From a virus: a stretch of DNA of 20,458 bases. The notes beneath the pieces were generated by a model. The model was not told where the DNA came from. It did not search any database and saw only the letters and a list, made by a program, of their open reading frames with translations. The position numbers and the translations under genes were made by a program. The stretch is from the IMG/VR virus record IMGVR_UViG_3300025117_000249, positions 1 through 20,458 of that record, one strand, 5' to 3'. Each line of letters opens with the position of its first letter. The first letter of the stretch is position 1. Shown here piece by piece: positions 14,960 to 20,458 of the stretch.

Positions 14960-15724
14960 TTACAGCCCCATGCCGGGGACGGTTGTTCTGTAGGTCGGGA
15001 TGTTCACTGTGTTCTGCGGCGTATGCACCTTGGCATAACGCTTCATCATCAGCCCGTAGCGCGAGGCAGAAATCAGGTCATCGAATTCCTTGATAACCTT
15101 CCCGTCCTTGCGGTGGTACAGTCGGAACTCATCGAACCATTCCGGAACAGTCGAGAATACCTTGAGGCGTCCTGTTTCCATGCGCTCAAGCATGTCCATC
15201 AGCCCAGCCTCTACGCCGTTCGTACCATCCTCGAAGGTCGCGCGCTCCGGCAGCATGTTCAGCCCTGCGGACTTGTACTGCCGCGCCAACTGCTCACCGG
15301 AACCCTTGTCGTGCTGCAAACCGTCATGCGGCCAAGCCACCGGCACCCATGCGCCCCACGGCTTGACCGCTGCGGAGACGATGGCCGGGATAGCCTCGCT
15401 CTTCTTGTACCCATGCGTCACATAAAATACATCGTTGTCACGATCCCATGCGCACCCAGCTACAGCGGTCGGGTGATCCCATCCGAAATCCAGCCCGTTG
15501 ATGCGCGGCCAGAAGTTCGGAATCTGGAACGGAGATACCTTGATCGACTCTTCATCCACCGGGAAGATTGCCCCGCTGCCCAAGGTCGGGATACCCTTGG
15601 AGCGGGCATCGCGCAGGTGCACAGGCGTTGATGCCCGCAATTCTCTCTTGGTCGTCGCGGTCAAATGCGGGACATCATCCCAGCCCGCCATCACCAGGTA
15701 TTTCGATTCGCTTATCTGCGGCAT
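14960..15724 (-). CDS. terL: Terminase large subunit, C-terminal nuclease part (split gene)
   Basis: The start chosen is ATG 15722-15724, overlapping the stop of the ATPase cistron as TAATG, with GGGAAGG about 10 bases upstream in that gene. The 254-aa product begins MPQISESKYLVMAGWDDVPH, the segment that in intact large terminases follows the ATPase domain directly, and then carries the RuvC-like nuclease signature: GLDFGWDHPTAVAG (D79), PHDGLQHDKGSG (D134) and FDDLISASRYGLM (D215/D216). It would cut concatemeric DNA during packaging. All three acidic positions are present, so it looks functional. The frame is also open upstream to 15838, but that stretch overlaps the ATPase cistron and has unrelated composition. 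Confidence 0.85.
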   Translation of the reverse strand: MPQISESKYLVMAGWDDVPHLTATTKRELRASTPVHLRDARSKGIPTLGSGAIFPVDEESIKVSPFQIPNFWPRINGLDFGWDHPTAVAGCAWDRDNDVFYVTHGYKKSEAIPAIVSAAVKPWGAWVPVAWPHDGLQHDKGSGEQLARQYKSAGLNMLPERATFEDGTNGVEAGLMDMLERMETGRLKVFSTVPEWFDEFRLYHRKDGKVIKEFDDLISASRYGLMMKRYAKVHTPQNTVNIPTYRTTVPGMGL

Positions 15725-16467
15725 TATTTCGGCACCTTCCCGCCCGGCAGGAACGACAGCGCCGTGGGCGTCATCCCATCCAGCGGGGTAAACGTGATGT
15801 AGATCAGCCCGTCCGTGGTCGCGGTACGGATAAGGCACTCGCCGTATATCTCCAGCGGCGGCTCTTCGTCCAGCCAGATGCCATCCTGCTCGGTTCCCTC
15901 AAACGCGCCTCGCCCTTGCTGGTAACTCTTCAGCCCAAGCACCGACCAACCATCAAACTCGCCATTGGTGTAGTGCTTTACCTTGATCGTGTCGATCAGG
16001 TCTTGCACACCCTGCTTCCATGTGATGCTGCCGATGTCATCGCCCGGAACCAGCCCAGTACCGGAAACGCCCTTGCGCGGGCCGTCGAACTCGATGGCCC
16101 CGAACAGCTTGGCCTGCACGATGTCGCGCGTCGTCTCGTTGGTCTTGCCTGCGGCCCAAAACTTCACCGGAGCGTCGTAGATCGAACCTTCCCACCAGCC
16201 AGGATACCGTCCTGTCAGGTGTAAAGCTGTTTCATACCCGCCCGCGCCCTCTGTCTTGCCGATTCGATTGGCCGCCATGAAGCACCGCTCGCGGTACGTC
16301 GCGCCAACTCTGAAAAACTCCATGTGCTTCGGATACAGCTCGCGTCGGAGCGATCCGGTTTCAGGGTAATAGTCGAATAGCTTGCTTCGTTTTAACTTCA
16401 GCGCCGCCTCTTTTCGCAGCGCATCGCGCGCAGACTCGGGCAGGCTATCAAGCCAGCTCAAATCCAT
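15724..16467 (-). CDS. terL: Terminase large subunit, N-terminal ATPase part (split gene)
   Basis: A 247-aa protein with all ATPase motifs of a large terminase: Walker A AANRIGKT (residues 65-72) in the T7/P22-like deviant form, Walker B GIWLDEEP (196-203) with the catalytic Glu, and the coupling motif YITFTP (223-228). It then stops at TAA 15724-15726, just after SFLPGGKVPK, where an intact protein would continue into the nuclease domain. Together with the next cistron (254 aa) the total is about 500 residues, a normal full length. ATG 16467 overlaps the terS stop as TGATG. The split could be a natural two-subunit arrangement, a frameshift mutation or a sequencing error; see findings. Confidence 0.88.
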   Translation of the reverse strand: MDLSWLDSLPESARDALRKEAALKLKRSKLFDYYPETGSLRRELYPKHMEFFRVGATYRERCFMAANRIGKTEGAGGYETALHLTGRYPGWWEGSIYDAPVKFWAAGKTNETTRDIVQAKLFGAIEFDGPRKGVSGTGLVPGDDIGSITWKQGVQDLIDTIKVKHYTNGEFDGWSVLGLKSYQQGRGAFEGTEQDGIWLDEEPPLEIYGECLIRTATTDGLIYITFTPLDGMTPTALSFLPGGKVPK

Positions 16468-17051
16468 CAGTTCTTTGCACTCAATCGATCAACAATCGCA
16501 ACCAACATCTCGCGTGGCAGCGCGTCAAGAGGGTTCACCTTCTGCTCGTTGTCCTTCTCGAACATGCCCAAGTGCTTCATGGCTTGCTCGCGCGCCCCCT
16601 GGCGTTGCGCCCACTTGTACTTGCGCACGAATACCGGAGCGTCCTGGCTGCCTAGCTGCTCGAACTCGACCGAGGCCAGCGCCATGCGTGTATCCTCGTC
16701 AAGCTCGGTGATGTCCTTGAGCTGACCTCCAGCAGCGTACAACTTTGCCGGATCGAACGTCAGCTCCTGCACGATGCTCTTGACCACCAAATCAGTCGTC
16801 AGCTCGTACTTTTTTGCCACAGATTTCGAGCGGTCAGCAATTGAACGCTGAATTTCAACATTCTTCAACAAGCGCCCACCTTGACTATACGCTGTCTTGG
16901 CGCTGTATCCGGCTGTCTTGGCGGCCTCTGTAGCATTACCACCATTGGCGATATATGCCTCAACAAAGTTTGCCTTACGCGCCTTTGCTGCATCCTGTGA
17001 GTTGCCTTGCTTTGACTTCTTCGCAGTCGGCTTCTTTGCCTTTGCGGTCAC
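16467..17051 (-). CDS. terS: Terminase small subunit
   Basis: A 194-aa protein with the Terminase_2 pattern: a Lys-rich N-terminus (residues 1-25), then FVEAYIANGGNATEAAKTAG with YSAKTAYSQGGRLLKN (about 29-64), the helix-turn-helix that recognises packaging DNA, then a helical oligomerisation region and a charged C-terminus. The start is a GTG at 17049-17051 that overlaps the stop of the 48-aa gene (GTGA); no better ATG is near. The first bases of this gene lie in the 128-bp repeat shared with 17381-17508. Its end is coupled to the ATPase cistron (TGATG). Confidence 0.88.
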   Translation of the reverse strand: MTAKAKKPTAKKSKQGNSQDAAKARKANFVEAYIANGGNATEAAKTAGYSAKTAYSQGGRLLKNVEIQRSIADRSKSVAKKYELTTDLVVKSIVQELTFDPAKLYAAGGQLKDITELDEDTRMALASVEFEQLGSQDAPVFVRKYKWAQRQGAREQAMKHLGMFEKDNEQKVNPLDALPREMLVAIVDRLSAKN

Positions 17052-17150
17052 GCTGCTACCTCTTCATCCTCCACGATGTTCTCGCGGATGCTGGCCTTGA
17101 TCTCGGCCAGCGTGATGTCCACGCCCTCCGGTGGTACGGTACCATCCGGC
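17023..17150. repeat. 128-bp direct repeat, copy A (terS start and 48-aa gene end)
   Basis: This copy matches 17381-17508 with about eight mismatches and no gap, at a constant offset of 358 bases. It covers the first ten or so codons of terS and the 3' half of the 48-aa gene. In the 28 codons before the stop the four differences are all silent (GGC/GGT, ACG/ACC, GCC/GCT, GCA/GCG). Confidence 0.9.
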
Positions 17151-17194
17151 CCCATAGCTGGCATTTTCTTGTCAGGCTTCTTCTTGGCTACCAT
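17048..17194 (-). CDS. 48-aa truncated duplicate of the 90-aa gene, coupled to terS
   Basis: ATG 17192-17194 to TGA 17048-17050. The first 20 residues (MVAKKKPDKKMPAMGPDGTV) are unique, basic and unlike the 90-aa gene, while the last 28 (PPEGVDITLAEIKASIREN and on to VEDEEVAA) are identical in protein to the end of the 90-aa product. GAGG lies upstream of the ATG, inside the end of the 70-aa gene. The stop overlaps the terS GTG. It appears to be a duplication remnant that keeps the conserved acidic tail and probably serves, at least, to couple translation into terS. Function unknown. Confidence 0.75.
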   Translation of the reverse strand: MVAKKKPDKKMPAMGPDGTVPPEGVDITLAEIKASIRENIVEDEEVAA

Positions 17195-17196
17195 GA

Positions 17197-17409
17197 TTAA
17201 ACCTCTGAAAACCCTACGTCATTTTTGCCTTCGATGTGCCATATCCGCATCGTTCCGCCTTGATATGCAAAATCGTTTGCTGTTATTGATTCTCCGTACC
17301 GGTTGAATTCAGCAACAATCTCTTCGGTAGGACGCATTTTGCCGCCATCCCCCTTTACCCATTTACGCCATTGTTTGCTTGCAGCCGACTTCTTTGCCTT
17401 TGCGGTCAC
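17197..17409 (-). CDS. 70-aa chimeric ORF whose start is a copy of the terS start
   Basis: It starts with GTG 17407-17409 overlapping the stop of the 90-aa gene (GTGA). The first seven residues, MTAKAKK, are the same as the terS start because they lie in the direct repeat. The rest (KQWRKWVKGDGGKMRPTEEI, later ANDFAYQGGTMRIWHIEGKN) has no resemblance to terS and none to a family I know. It ends 3 bases before the next ATG. The likely history is that a foreign sequence became fused to a duplicated terS start. An internal ATG at MRPTEEI could be an alternative start, but the coupled GTG is more likely. Confidence 0.65.
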   Translation of the reverse strand: MTAKAKKSAASKQWRKWVKGDGGKMRPTEEIVAEFNRYGESITANDFAYQGGTMRIWHIEGKNDVGFSEV

Positions 17410-17508
17410 GCCGCTACCTCTTCATCCTCCACGATGTTCTCGCGGATGCTGGCCTTGATCTCAGCCAGGGTGATGTCCACACCCTCCGGTGGTACGGCAT
17501 CATCCGGC
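17381..17508. repeat. 128-bp direct repeat, copy B (70-aa start and 90-aa gene end)
   Basis: Partner of 17023-17150. It includes the 3' end of the 90-aa gene and the first codons of the 70-aa ORF. Homology ends sharply on both sides. The unit between the copies carries the 70-aa ORF and the unique start of the 48-aa gene. Confidence 0.9.
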
Positions 17509-17678
17509 AAGCCCAACAGGTACTCGGCGCGCTCTTGGACGGCCTTCACCATCCCGGCACGATCTTCATCCGAGATAGGCAGAGGTGCGAATACGCCCGT
17601 GTACTCCCCGGCATTCATGCCAATGAATTTCCCGTCCGGCGTCTCGAACTCATGGACGCTGATCTTCAGCTTCAGCAC
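17406..17678 (-). CDS. Small acidic phage protein (90 aa), parent of the duplicated tail
   Basis: The start is GTG 17676-17678 directly after the TAA of the 98-aa gene, with GAGGGCGAG just upstream. The 90-aa product begins MLKLKISVHEFETPDGKFIG, a beta-like N-terminus, then helical sequence (DRAGMVKAVQERAEYLLGLP) and the acidic tail PPEGVDITLAEIKASIRENI followed by VEDEEVAA that is duplicated in the 48-aa gene. Silent-only differences between the copies suggest that the tail is under selection. No family is recognised. It is one of a cluster of small genes before terS and could be a packaging or lysis accessory; this is inference from position. Confidence 0.65.
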   Translation of the reverse strand: MLKLKISVHEFETPDGKFIGMNAGEYTGVFAPLPISDEDRAGMVKAVQERAEYLLGLPDDAVPPEGVDITLAEIKASIRENIVEDEEVAA

Positions 17679-17975
17679 TTACTCGCCCTCGCGGGTGCGC
17701 ACCAGCATGGGGGATGGCGCAGGCTTGCCGTACCCCTCGTTGAATGCCTCATCTCCTGTGCCTCCACCTTGGGCATACAGGTCTTTGGCCTTCGCCAGCG
17801 CGGCGTCGATGCTTTCCACGGGAATGCCTTCCTCGCCGCTCTCATCCGCATCTAGCGGGCCTGACTCTACGGTGATCTTGCCTTCTGCGCTCACGCAGAT
17901 TTCAATGCAAAATCCACCTGGCGTATCAGCGCCATCGTCCATCCCTGCCATCCCTGCCATCATATTGCCGTCCAT
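17679..17975 (-). CDS. Small acidic Gly/Met-rich phage protein
   Basis: A 98-aa protein. A Met/Gly-rich start (MDGNMMAGMAGMDDGADTPG) is followed by a short strand region (GFCIEICVSAEGKITVESGP), an acidic linker, a helix (VESIDAALAKAKDLYAQGGG) and a polar tail. Proteins with this IEICV...ITV...A.A..L pattern occur as unannotated small proteins near phage terminase and lysis genes. ATG 17973-17975 has GAGGGGTGAGG upstream. It ends exactly where the 90-aa GTG begins, so the two are probably translated together. Function unknown. Confidence 0.65.
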   Translation of the reverse strand: MDGNMMAGMAGMDDGADTPGGFCIEICVSAEGKITVESGPLDADESGEEGIPVESIDAALAKAKDLYAQGGGTGDEAFNEGYGKPAPSPMLVRTREGE

Positions 17976-17992
17976 GCCTCACCCCTCGTTGA

Positions 17993-18424
17993 TTACTTCA
18001 TCACCAGATGCAGCACAGCCGCACCCAAAATTCCCATGATCCCAGTCACTCCAGCGAGTACCCAGCCGCGCACCATCTTTAGCGACTGCATCTCTGATTC
18101 GATGGCGGATATCTTCTCGCCATGCTTGTCGGCGATCTCCTTCTGTGCGTCTCTGCACATATGGCAATCAGATTCTTTTACGCGAGTATCTTCAAGCGCT
18201 TTGACTCGGATATTACTAAGCGAATCAATCTTGAGATCGCATTTTTCAATTGCGATAAATGCGCGAGTCACGCCTGCGCGCGTTTCCTCGTGGTGCGCCT
18301 CTAGCCTAGTCAGCGTATTTAGCGACTCGGCGATGCTCTCAACTGCGGCAGACACTCGCTCAAAGCCGCGCTCAAGATTGGTTACGCGGTGGTCGAGTAC
18401 CGCATTGTTGTTGCATTCGTTCAT
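17993..18424 (-). CDS. Coiled-coil protein with C-terminal membrane anchor, lysis-linked (XhlA-like topology)
   Basis: A 143-aa protein. Residues 10-118 are mostly helical and charged with heptad-like spacing (for example VSAAVESIAESLNTLTRLEA), and residues 120-140 are one hydrophobic span (GWVLAGVTGIMGILGAAVLH) followed by VMK. This coiled-coil plus C-terminal TM layout resembles XhlA-type holin accessory proteins; an N-in spanin normally has its anchor at the N-terminus, so it is a poor match to an i-spanin. CHMC at 87-90 is a CxxC. The start overlaps the holin stop (ATGA), so it is made with the holin. A role in lysis is inferred from coupling and topology. Confidence 0.6.
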   Translation of the reverse strand: MNECNNNAVLDHRVTNLERGFERVSAAVESIAESLNTLTRLEAHHEETRAGVTRAFIAIEKCDLKIDSLSNIRVKALEDTRVKESDCHMCRDAQKEIADKHGEKISAIESEMQSLKMVRGWVLAGVTGIMGILGAAVLHLVMK

Positions 18425-18993
18425 CTTGCGCCGAGCCCCTTGACTGCCTGCGCCATCGCATCAGACTTATCCTTGCTTCCTTGGCTGCTCCCAAAAAAAT
18501 AGCCAATCACCTGCTGCGCATTAGCGGCCATGTATCCGATCACCGTACCGACAAAGGTCGCCACCGCAGCCACCGTCCCGGCATCGACACCGCTCAATCC
18601 CTTAGTGAGCAATTGGTAGCACCCGTACAGTGCAAGCGCCGACAATAAGGCAAAGGCCAGCAGCACCACTACACCAAGCCAAAACACGCGCTCATTCTGG
18701 CCAAAGGTGTGCCGCGCATCTCCGGTATCTGCCACGAATACCTTTTCCTCGTCGATTTGCAATTTGCGCATCTCGATTTCCTGCGCCATCATTGCCTTGC
18801 GGTACTGCAACATTAGCTCGGGATTATCCTCCAGCGCCGTGATAGCCAGCTCGCCGGTAGGCGCGCCTGTAATGCCTTTGGCGATGTCGATGGCCGTCTG
18901 CGCTACCTGCTCTGCCTTATCGCTGCCGGTGATCCACTTAGCTATCTGCGGCACAAATTGCGCTAGCCCCATGGCGATTGTGATTGGATTCAT
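18421..18993 (-). CDS. Holin, GTA-type three-TM family
   Basis: The start chosen is ATG 18991-18993 because an upstream ATG at 19062 would place a terminator inside the gene. The 190-aa product has an amphipathic start (MNPITIAMGLAQFVPQIAKW), a helical charged middle including a DNPELMLQYRKAMMAQEIEM-type stretch, then TM segments at about 103-129 (VFWLGVVVLLAFALLSALAL) and 138-158, and the conserved end QVIGYFFGSSQGSKDKSDAM at about 161-180. This matches GTA_holin_3TM-type holins. It would permeabilise the inner membrane to release endolysin. The ribosome site is weak, and a hairpin precedes it. Confidence 0.85.
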   Translation of the reverse strand: MNPITIAMGLAQFVPQIAKWITGSDKAEQVAQTAIDIAKGITGAPTGELAITALEDNPELMLQYRKAMMAQEIEMRKLQIDEEKVFVADTGDARHTFGQNERVFWLGVVVLLAFALLSALALYGCYQLLTKGLSGVDAGTVAAVATFVGTVIGYMAANAQQVIGYFFGSSQGSKDKSDAMAQAVKGLGAR

Positions 18994-19008
18994 CTCTGAT
19001 GCCCAAGT

Positions 19009-19032
19009 AAAAAAGCCCGCATTAGCGGGCTT
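19009..19032 (-). terminator. Terminator upstream of the holin gene
   Basis: Perfect 8-bp stem AAGCCCGC (19013-19020) with GCGGGCTT (19025-19032), 4-base loop, then TTTT in minus reading (19009-19012). On the plus side a T-run also follows (19038-19045), so it may work in both directions. A second GCTGCG/CGCAGC hairpin (19048-19071) stands just upstream in the transcript. The gap 18994-19086 holds these two structures and nothing else visible. Confidence 0.8.
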
Positions 19033-19086
19033 GGTGTGTTTTTTTGCGCTGCGACGAAACAAAACCGCAGCTTACAAAAAACGATG

Positions 19087-19284
19087 CTACAGCATAACCA
19101 TCACAAATACAACTGCGATGTTGTTGAGTTTTTTTAGGCCTATGCTTGCAGTCAGGACGCGCAATTCTTCCAAATATTCCCTACCCTCTTGGAAGGTTTC
19201 AAGTTCGCTCTCTGTTATGGCTAGCCCGTAATCAGCTACCGTTTCAGGCTTTTTTAGCCGTCGCCACTTTTCTTCCTGTGTCAT
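19087..19284 (-). CDS. 65-aa protein with hydrophobic C-terminus, unknown
   Basis: ATG 19282-19284 overlaps the stop of the 188-aa gene (ATGA). The first half is charged and helical (MTQEEKWRRLKKPETVADYG), then ITESELETFQEGREYLEELR, and the end (NNIAVVFVMVML) is hydrophobic but only about 9-10 residues, too short for a normal membrane span. The gene stops at TAG 19087-19089. It lies just before the terminator and the holin. Any lysis role is unproven. Confidence 0.55.
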   Translation of the reverse strand: MTQEEKWRRLKKPETVADYGLAITESELETFQEGREYLEELRVLTASIGLKKLNNIAVVFVMVML

Positions 19285-19847
19285 GTGAAATCCACGTCCA
19301 GCAACCCATGCTCAAGCATGGCCTCCTCCAGCCTCGCAGACACTCCCGTTCCGATCCGATCCAGCGCATCGTAAGCCTGCTTCCGGTATTCCGGTATCGC
19401 ACTTAGGCGGCACTTAAGATCAGCGCGTAGAGAGTGCATCCCGATAGGCTGCCCGAAGTAGCTGCGCACTAGCCCTGCATAGCCTCGGCGAGAGTGCATC
19501 CCGGTAGGCAGCGCAGCGATCACCGCGACAGTCAGCGCCTCCGCCACGGCGTTTGACATCATCACGCGCGAACGCTGCTCCTCCCGCAACTCTGCGCGCA
19601 CAATCACGTCGCGGCAATCCAGCGCGTGGCAATACCGAGCCATAACATAGGCACGTCCGACGACCTCAGAGTCGAGGGTGCGATCCACCAGTGACCAGAT
19701 GAGCGCAGCCTGCCCGCGCTTATCGAGCGCGCTCATTTCCACCTTCCCACCGCCAGCCATCATCCCGAACACCGACGACCCCTTGACTACCGGGATACTC
19801 GATACCTGCGACGCCCACCGGATGGCATGATCTACCGACCTAAACAT
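19281..19847 (-). CDS. Unidentified phage protein, possibly regulatory
   Basis: A 188-aa mostly helical protein. The start (FRSVDHAIRWASQVSSIPVV) and DKRGQAALIWSLVDRTLDSE followed by GRAYVMARY (about 42-70) resemble proteins in phages that I have seen annotated as regulators or antiterminator-like, but no diagnostic residue is visible. Residues about 113-140 hold two copies of GMHS(R/L)R exactly 20 residues apart, encoded by a 19-bp near-repeat. The C-terminal part is helical (AYDALDRIGTGVSARLEEAM). GGGGAGG precedes ATG 19847 inside the end of the small basic gene, so translation is coupled. Function unknown. Confidence 0.6.
   Translation of the reverse strand: MFRSVDHAIRWASQVSSIPVVKGSSVFGMMAGGGKVEMSALDKRGQAALIWSLVDRTLDSEVVGRAYVMARYCHALDCRDVIVRAELREEQRSRVMMSNAVAEALTVAVIAALPTGMHSRRGYAGLVRSYFGQPIGMHSLRADLKCRLSAIPEYRKQAYDALDRIGTGVSARLEEAMLEHGLLDVDFT
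19431..19509. repeat. Short in-gene direct repeat, 19 bp, 60 bases apart
   Basis: Copies at 19431-19449 and 19491-19509 agree at 18 of 19 bases with a 60-base period, so they encode the same peptide in frame (GMHS motif). Sequence between them is not repeated. This could be a local slippage or duplication remnant. Confidence 0.7.
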
Positions 19848-20009
19848 TTACCGCCTCCCCTGTTTTGCCAATTTAACCTGCCGCCTGTGTCGGCGTGATT
19901 TTTTCTGCCGTTCGCGCTCTGCCAACCTCTTTTCGATCTCGCTACGCTTGCGCAGATAGTCTACGCAGTTTGCCGGATCGCCATAGAGCATTGATGGGAG
20001 CAAGACCAT
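19848..20009 (-). CDS. Small very basic protein (53 aa)
   Basis: ATG 20007-20009 to TAA 19848-19850. The product starts MVLLPSMLYGDPANCVDYLR and is strongly basic in its second half (KRLAERERQKKSRRHRRQ and on), with Arg and Lys making up about a third of residues. It may bind nucleic acid, but composition alone is weak support. No Shine-Dalgarno stands out, only TAAG before ATG; a second ATG at 19991 lacks one too. Its end is directly next to the 188-aa start (TAAATG), so it likely provides translational coupling. It follows the endolysin by 56 bases. Confidence 0.55.
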   Translation of the reverse strand: MVLLPSMLYGDPANCVDYLRKRSEIEKRLAERERQKKSRRHRRQVKLAKQGRR

Positions 20010-20065
20010 TACTTATCAGATTGCAAACAAAATGGTTCTTGACTTGAAAACCTGCATGGCTAATC

Positions 20066-20458
20066 TCATTTGATTGATAGGCACAATTTATGAAACAACT
20101 CCCGCTCCTTCATCCCGTTAATCCCGCCGTTGATGCGCCTCGTGATGCGCACGAAGTCGCCAGAGTCGGCCAACTCATTGAGGCCATGCCGCCCCCAGAA
20201 CCATGCGGCAGATATTGCGGCATTGATGGGTGCTTCCAGCAGCTCAGGGAAGCCGATCAAGTCAAGGCCAAGCGCATCACCGGTTGACTTGTAGTTCGCT
20301 CGTCCTGTGATCTGGATCAGCCCGCGCCCCCTGAATCTAAATCCGTCTCCCTGCTCAATATTGCCAAGGTCTGCGCGGCCTTCATATTTTGCTTGCGCTG
20401 GAGTCGGCCCCCATAGCTCTTTGACGTAGGCTAAGCGGCCCGACTCATGCATGATTTG
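20066..20458 (-). CDS. Endolysin, GH19 chitinase-like lysozyme, 5' end missing
   Basis: The frame continues past the right edge; reading from the edge gives QIMHESGRLAYVKELWGPT, so an ATG at 20452 is internal, not the start. HESG carries the GH19 catalytic acid Glu, and the family signature GFRFRGRGLIQITGRANY follows about 35 residues later, with KYEGRADLGN between. The C-terminal part includes SAAWFWGRHGLNELADSGDF and TRRINGG, also typical of phage GH19 endolysins. It would cleave peptidoglycan glycan strands. There is no visible binding domain after the catalytic domain. It heads the lysis module; the holin lies about 1 kb further along the transcript. Confidence 0.9.
   Translation of the reverse strand, partial: QIMHESGRLAYVKELWGPTPAQAKYEGRADLGNIEQGDGFRFRGRGLIQITGRANYKSTGDALGLDLIGFPELLEAPINAAISAAWFWGRHGLNELADSGDFVRITRRINGGINGMKERELFHKLCLSIK

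Noticed and set aside
14774-15631. A 285-codon plus-strand frame across the terminase nuclease and the next gene
   Set aside because: It is antisense to two supported genes and their hairpin, with no recognisable sequence pattern.
15718-15732. Programmed -1 frameshift joining the two terminase halves
   Set aside because: The bases before the stop (CCGAAATAA) do not form an X-XXY-YYZ slippery heptamer, and a normal start with a ribosome site is present. It is kept only as an alternative explanation.
15568-16224. Plus-strand frame of 218 codons over the terminase ATPase
   Set aside because: It is a low-complexity antisense shadow of a gene with all its catalytic motifs.
17371-18039. Plus-strand Ser/Pro-rich frame of 222 codons
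   Set aside because: It spans several coupled minus-strand genes and has the composition typical of an antisense frame.
18994-19062. N-terminal extension of the holin to an upstream ATG
   Set aside because: It would translate through a perfect terminator hairpin. The product at ATG 18993 begins like known holins.
20016-20069. A 17-codon frame overlapping the endolysin stop in an ATGA
   Set aside because: It is very short, has no conserved features and no support beyond the overlap. It may just help ribosomes reach the small basic gene.
1-20458. CRISPR array, tRNA, insertion sequence, integrase or attachment site
   Set aside because: I looked for regularly spaced repeats, cloverleaf-like sequences, transposase or integrase motifs and flanking repeats, and saw none beyond the 128-bp pair and short hairpins listed.

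Overview
The window is a piece of a tailed double-stranded DNA phage or prophage. Every supported gene lies on the minus strand, so transcription runs from high to low coordinates and the module order is best read from 20458 down to 1. The gene set points to a short-tailed (podovirus-like) particle: N4 gp56-like major capsid protein, scaffold, portal, SU10-like head-tail adaptor, a large nozzle-like protein, a pectate-lyase-fold tailspike and an ejection-type protein, with no tape measure, tail tube or sheath. A GH19 endolysin, a GTA-type three-TM holin and strong AGGAG-type ribosome sites suit a Gram-negative, probably proteobacterial, host. The sequence shows no integrase, replication genes, tRNA or host gene, so prophage and free phage cannot be told apart.

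Layout in transcription order. (1) 20458-17993, lysis: a GH19 endolysin cut by the window edge, a small basic protein, an unidentified 188-aa protein, a 65-aa protein, the holin, and a coiled-coil protein with a C-terminal membrane segment. (2) 17975-14960, packaging: four small genes, terminase small subunit, and a terminase large subunit split into an ATPase cistron and a nuclease cistron. (3) 14922-12088: a putative virion protein and the portal. (4) 12079-10575: six small genes (two before and four after an internal promoter), including an HTH protein and a Dps/ferritin-like protein. (5) 10398-6781, head: scaffold, major capsid protein, and three likely virion proteins. (6) 6777-1, tail and ejection: adaptor, nozzle-like protein, tailspike, ejection-like protein, cupin-fold protein, and the start of a Gly/Ala-rich hydrophobic protein running off the left edge.

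Genes are tightly packed. Many are linked by ATGA, GTGA, TGATG or TAATG overlaps, so most form translationally coupled chains. Superimposed on this, the highly expressed virion genes (and the holin) are separated by a recurring cassette of stop codon, GC hairpin, T-run, Shine-Dalgarno and ATG. It looks like a set of terminators or RNA-processing and stability hairpins tuning gene dosage along one long late operon.

The most unusual parts are: the split terL; a 128-bp direct repeat just upstream of terS that created a truncated gene and a chimeric-start ORF, with only silent changes between the copies of the shared 28-residue tail; a near-consensus promoter with a palindrome filling its spacer, placed inside the virion operon and driving an HTH gene and a Dps-like gene; and the repeated hairpin punctuation. 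I see no CRISPR array, insertion sequence, tRNA or attachment site. No stretch over 300 bases lacks a gene; the longest gaps are about 160-180 bases (10399-10574 and 11553-11714).
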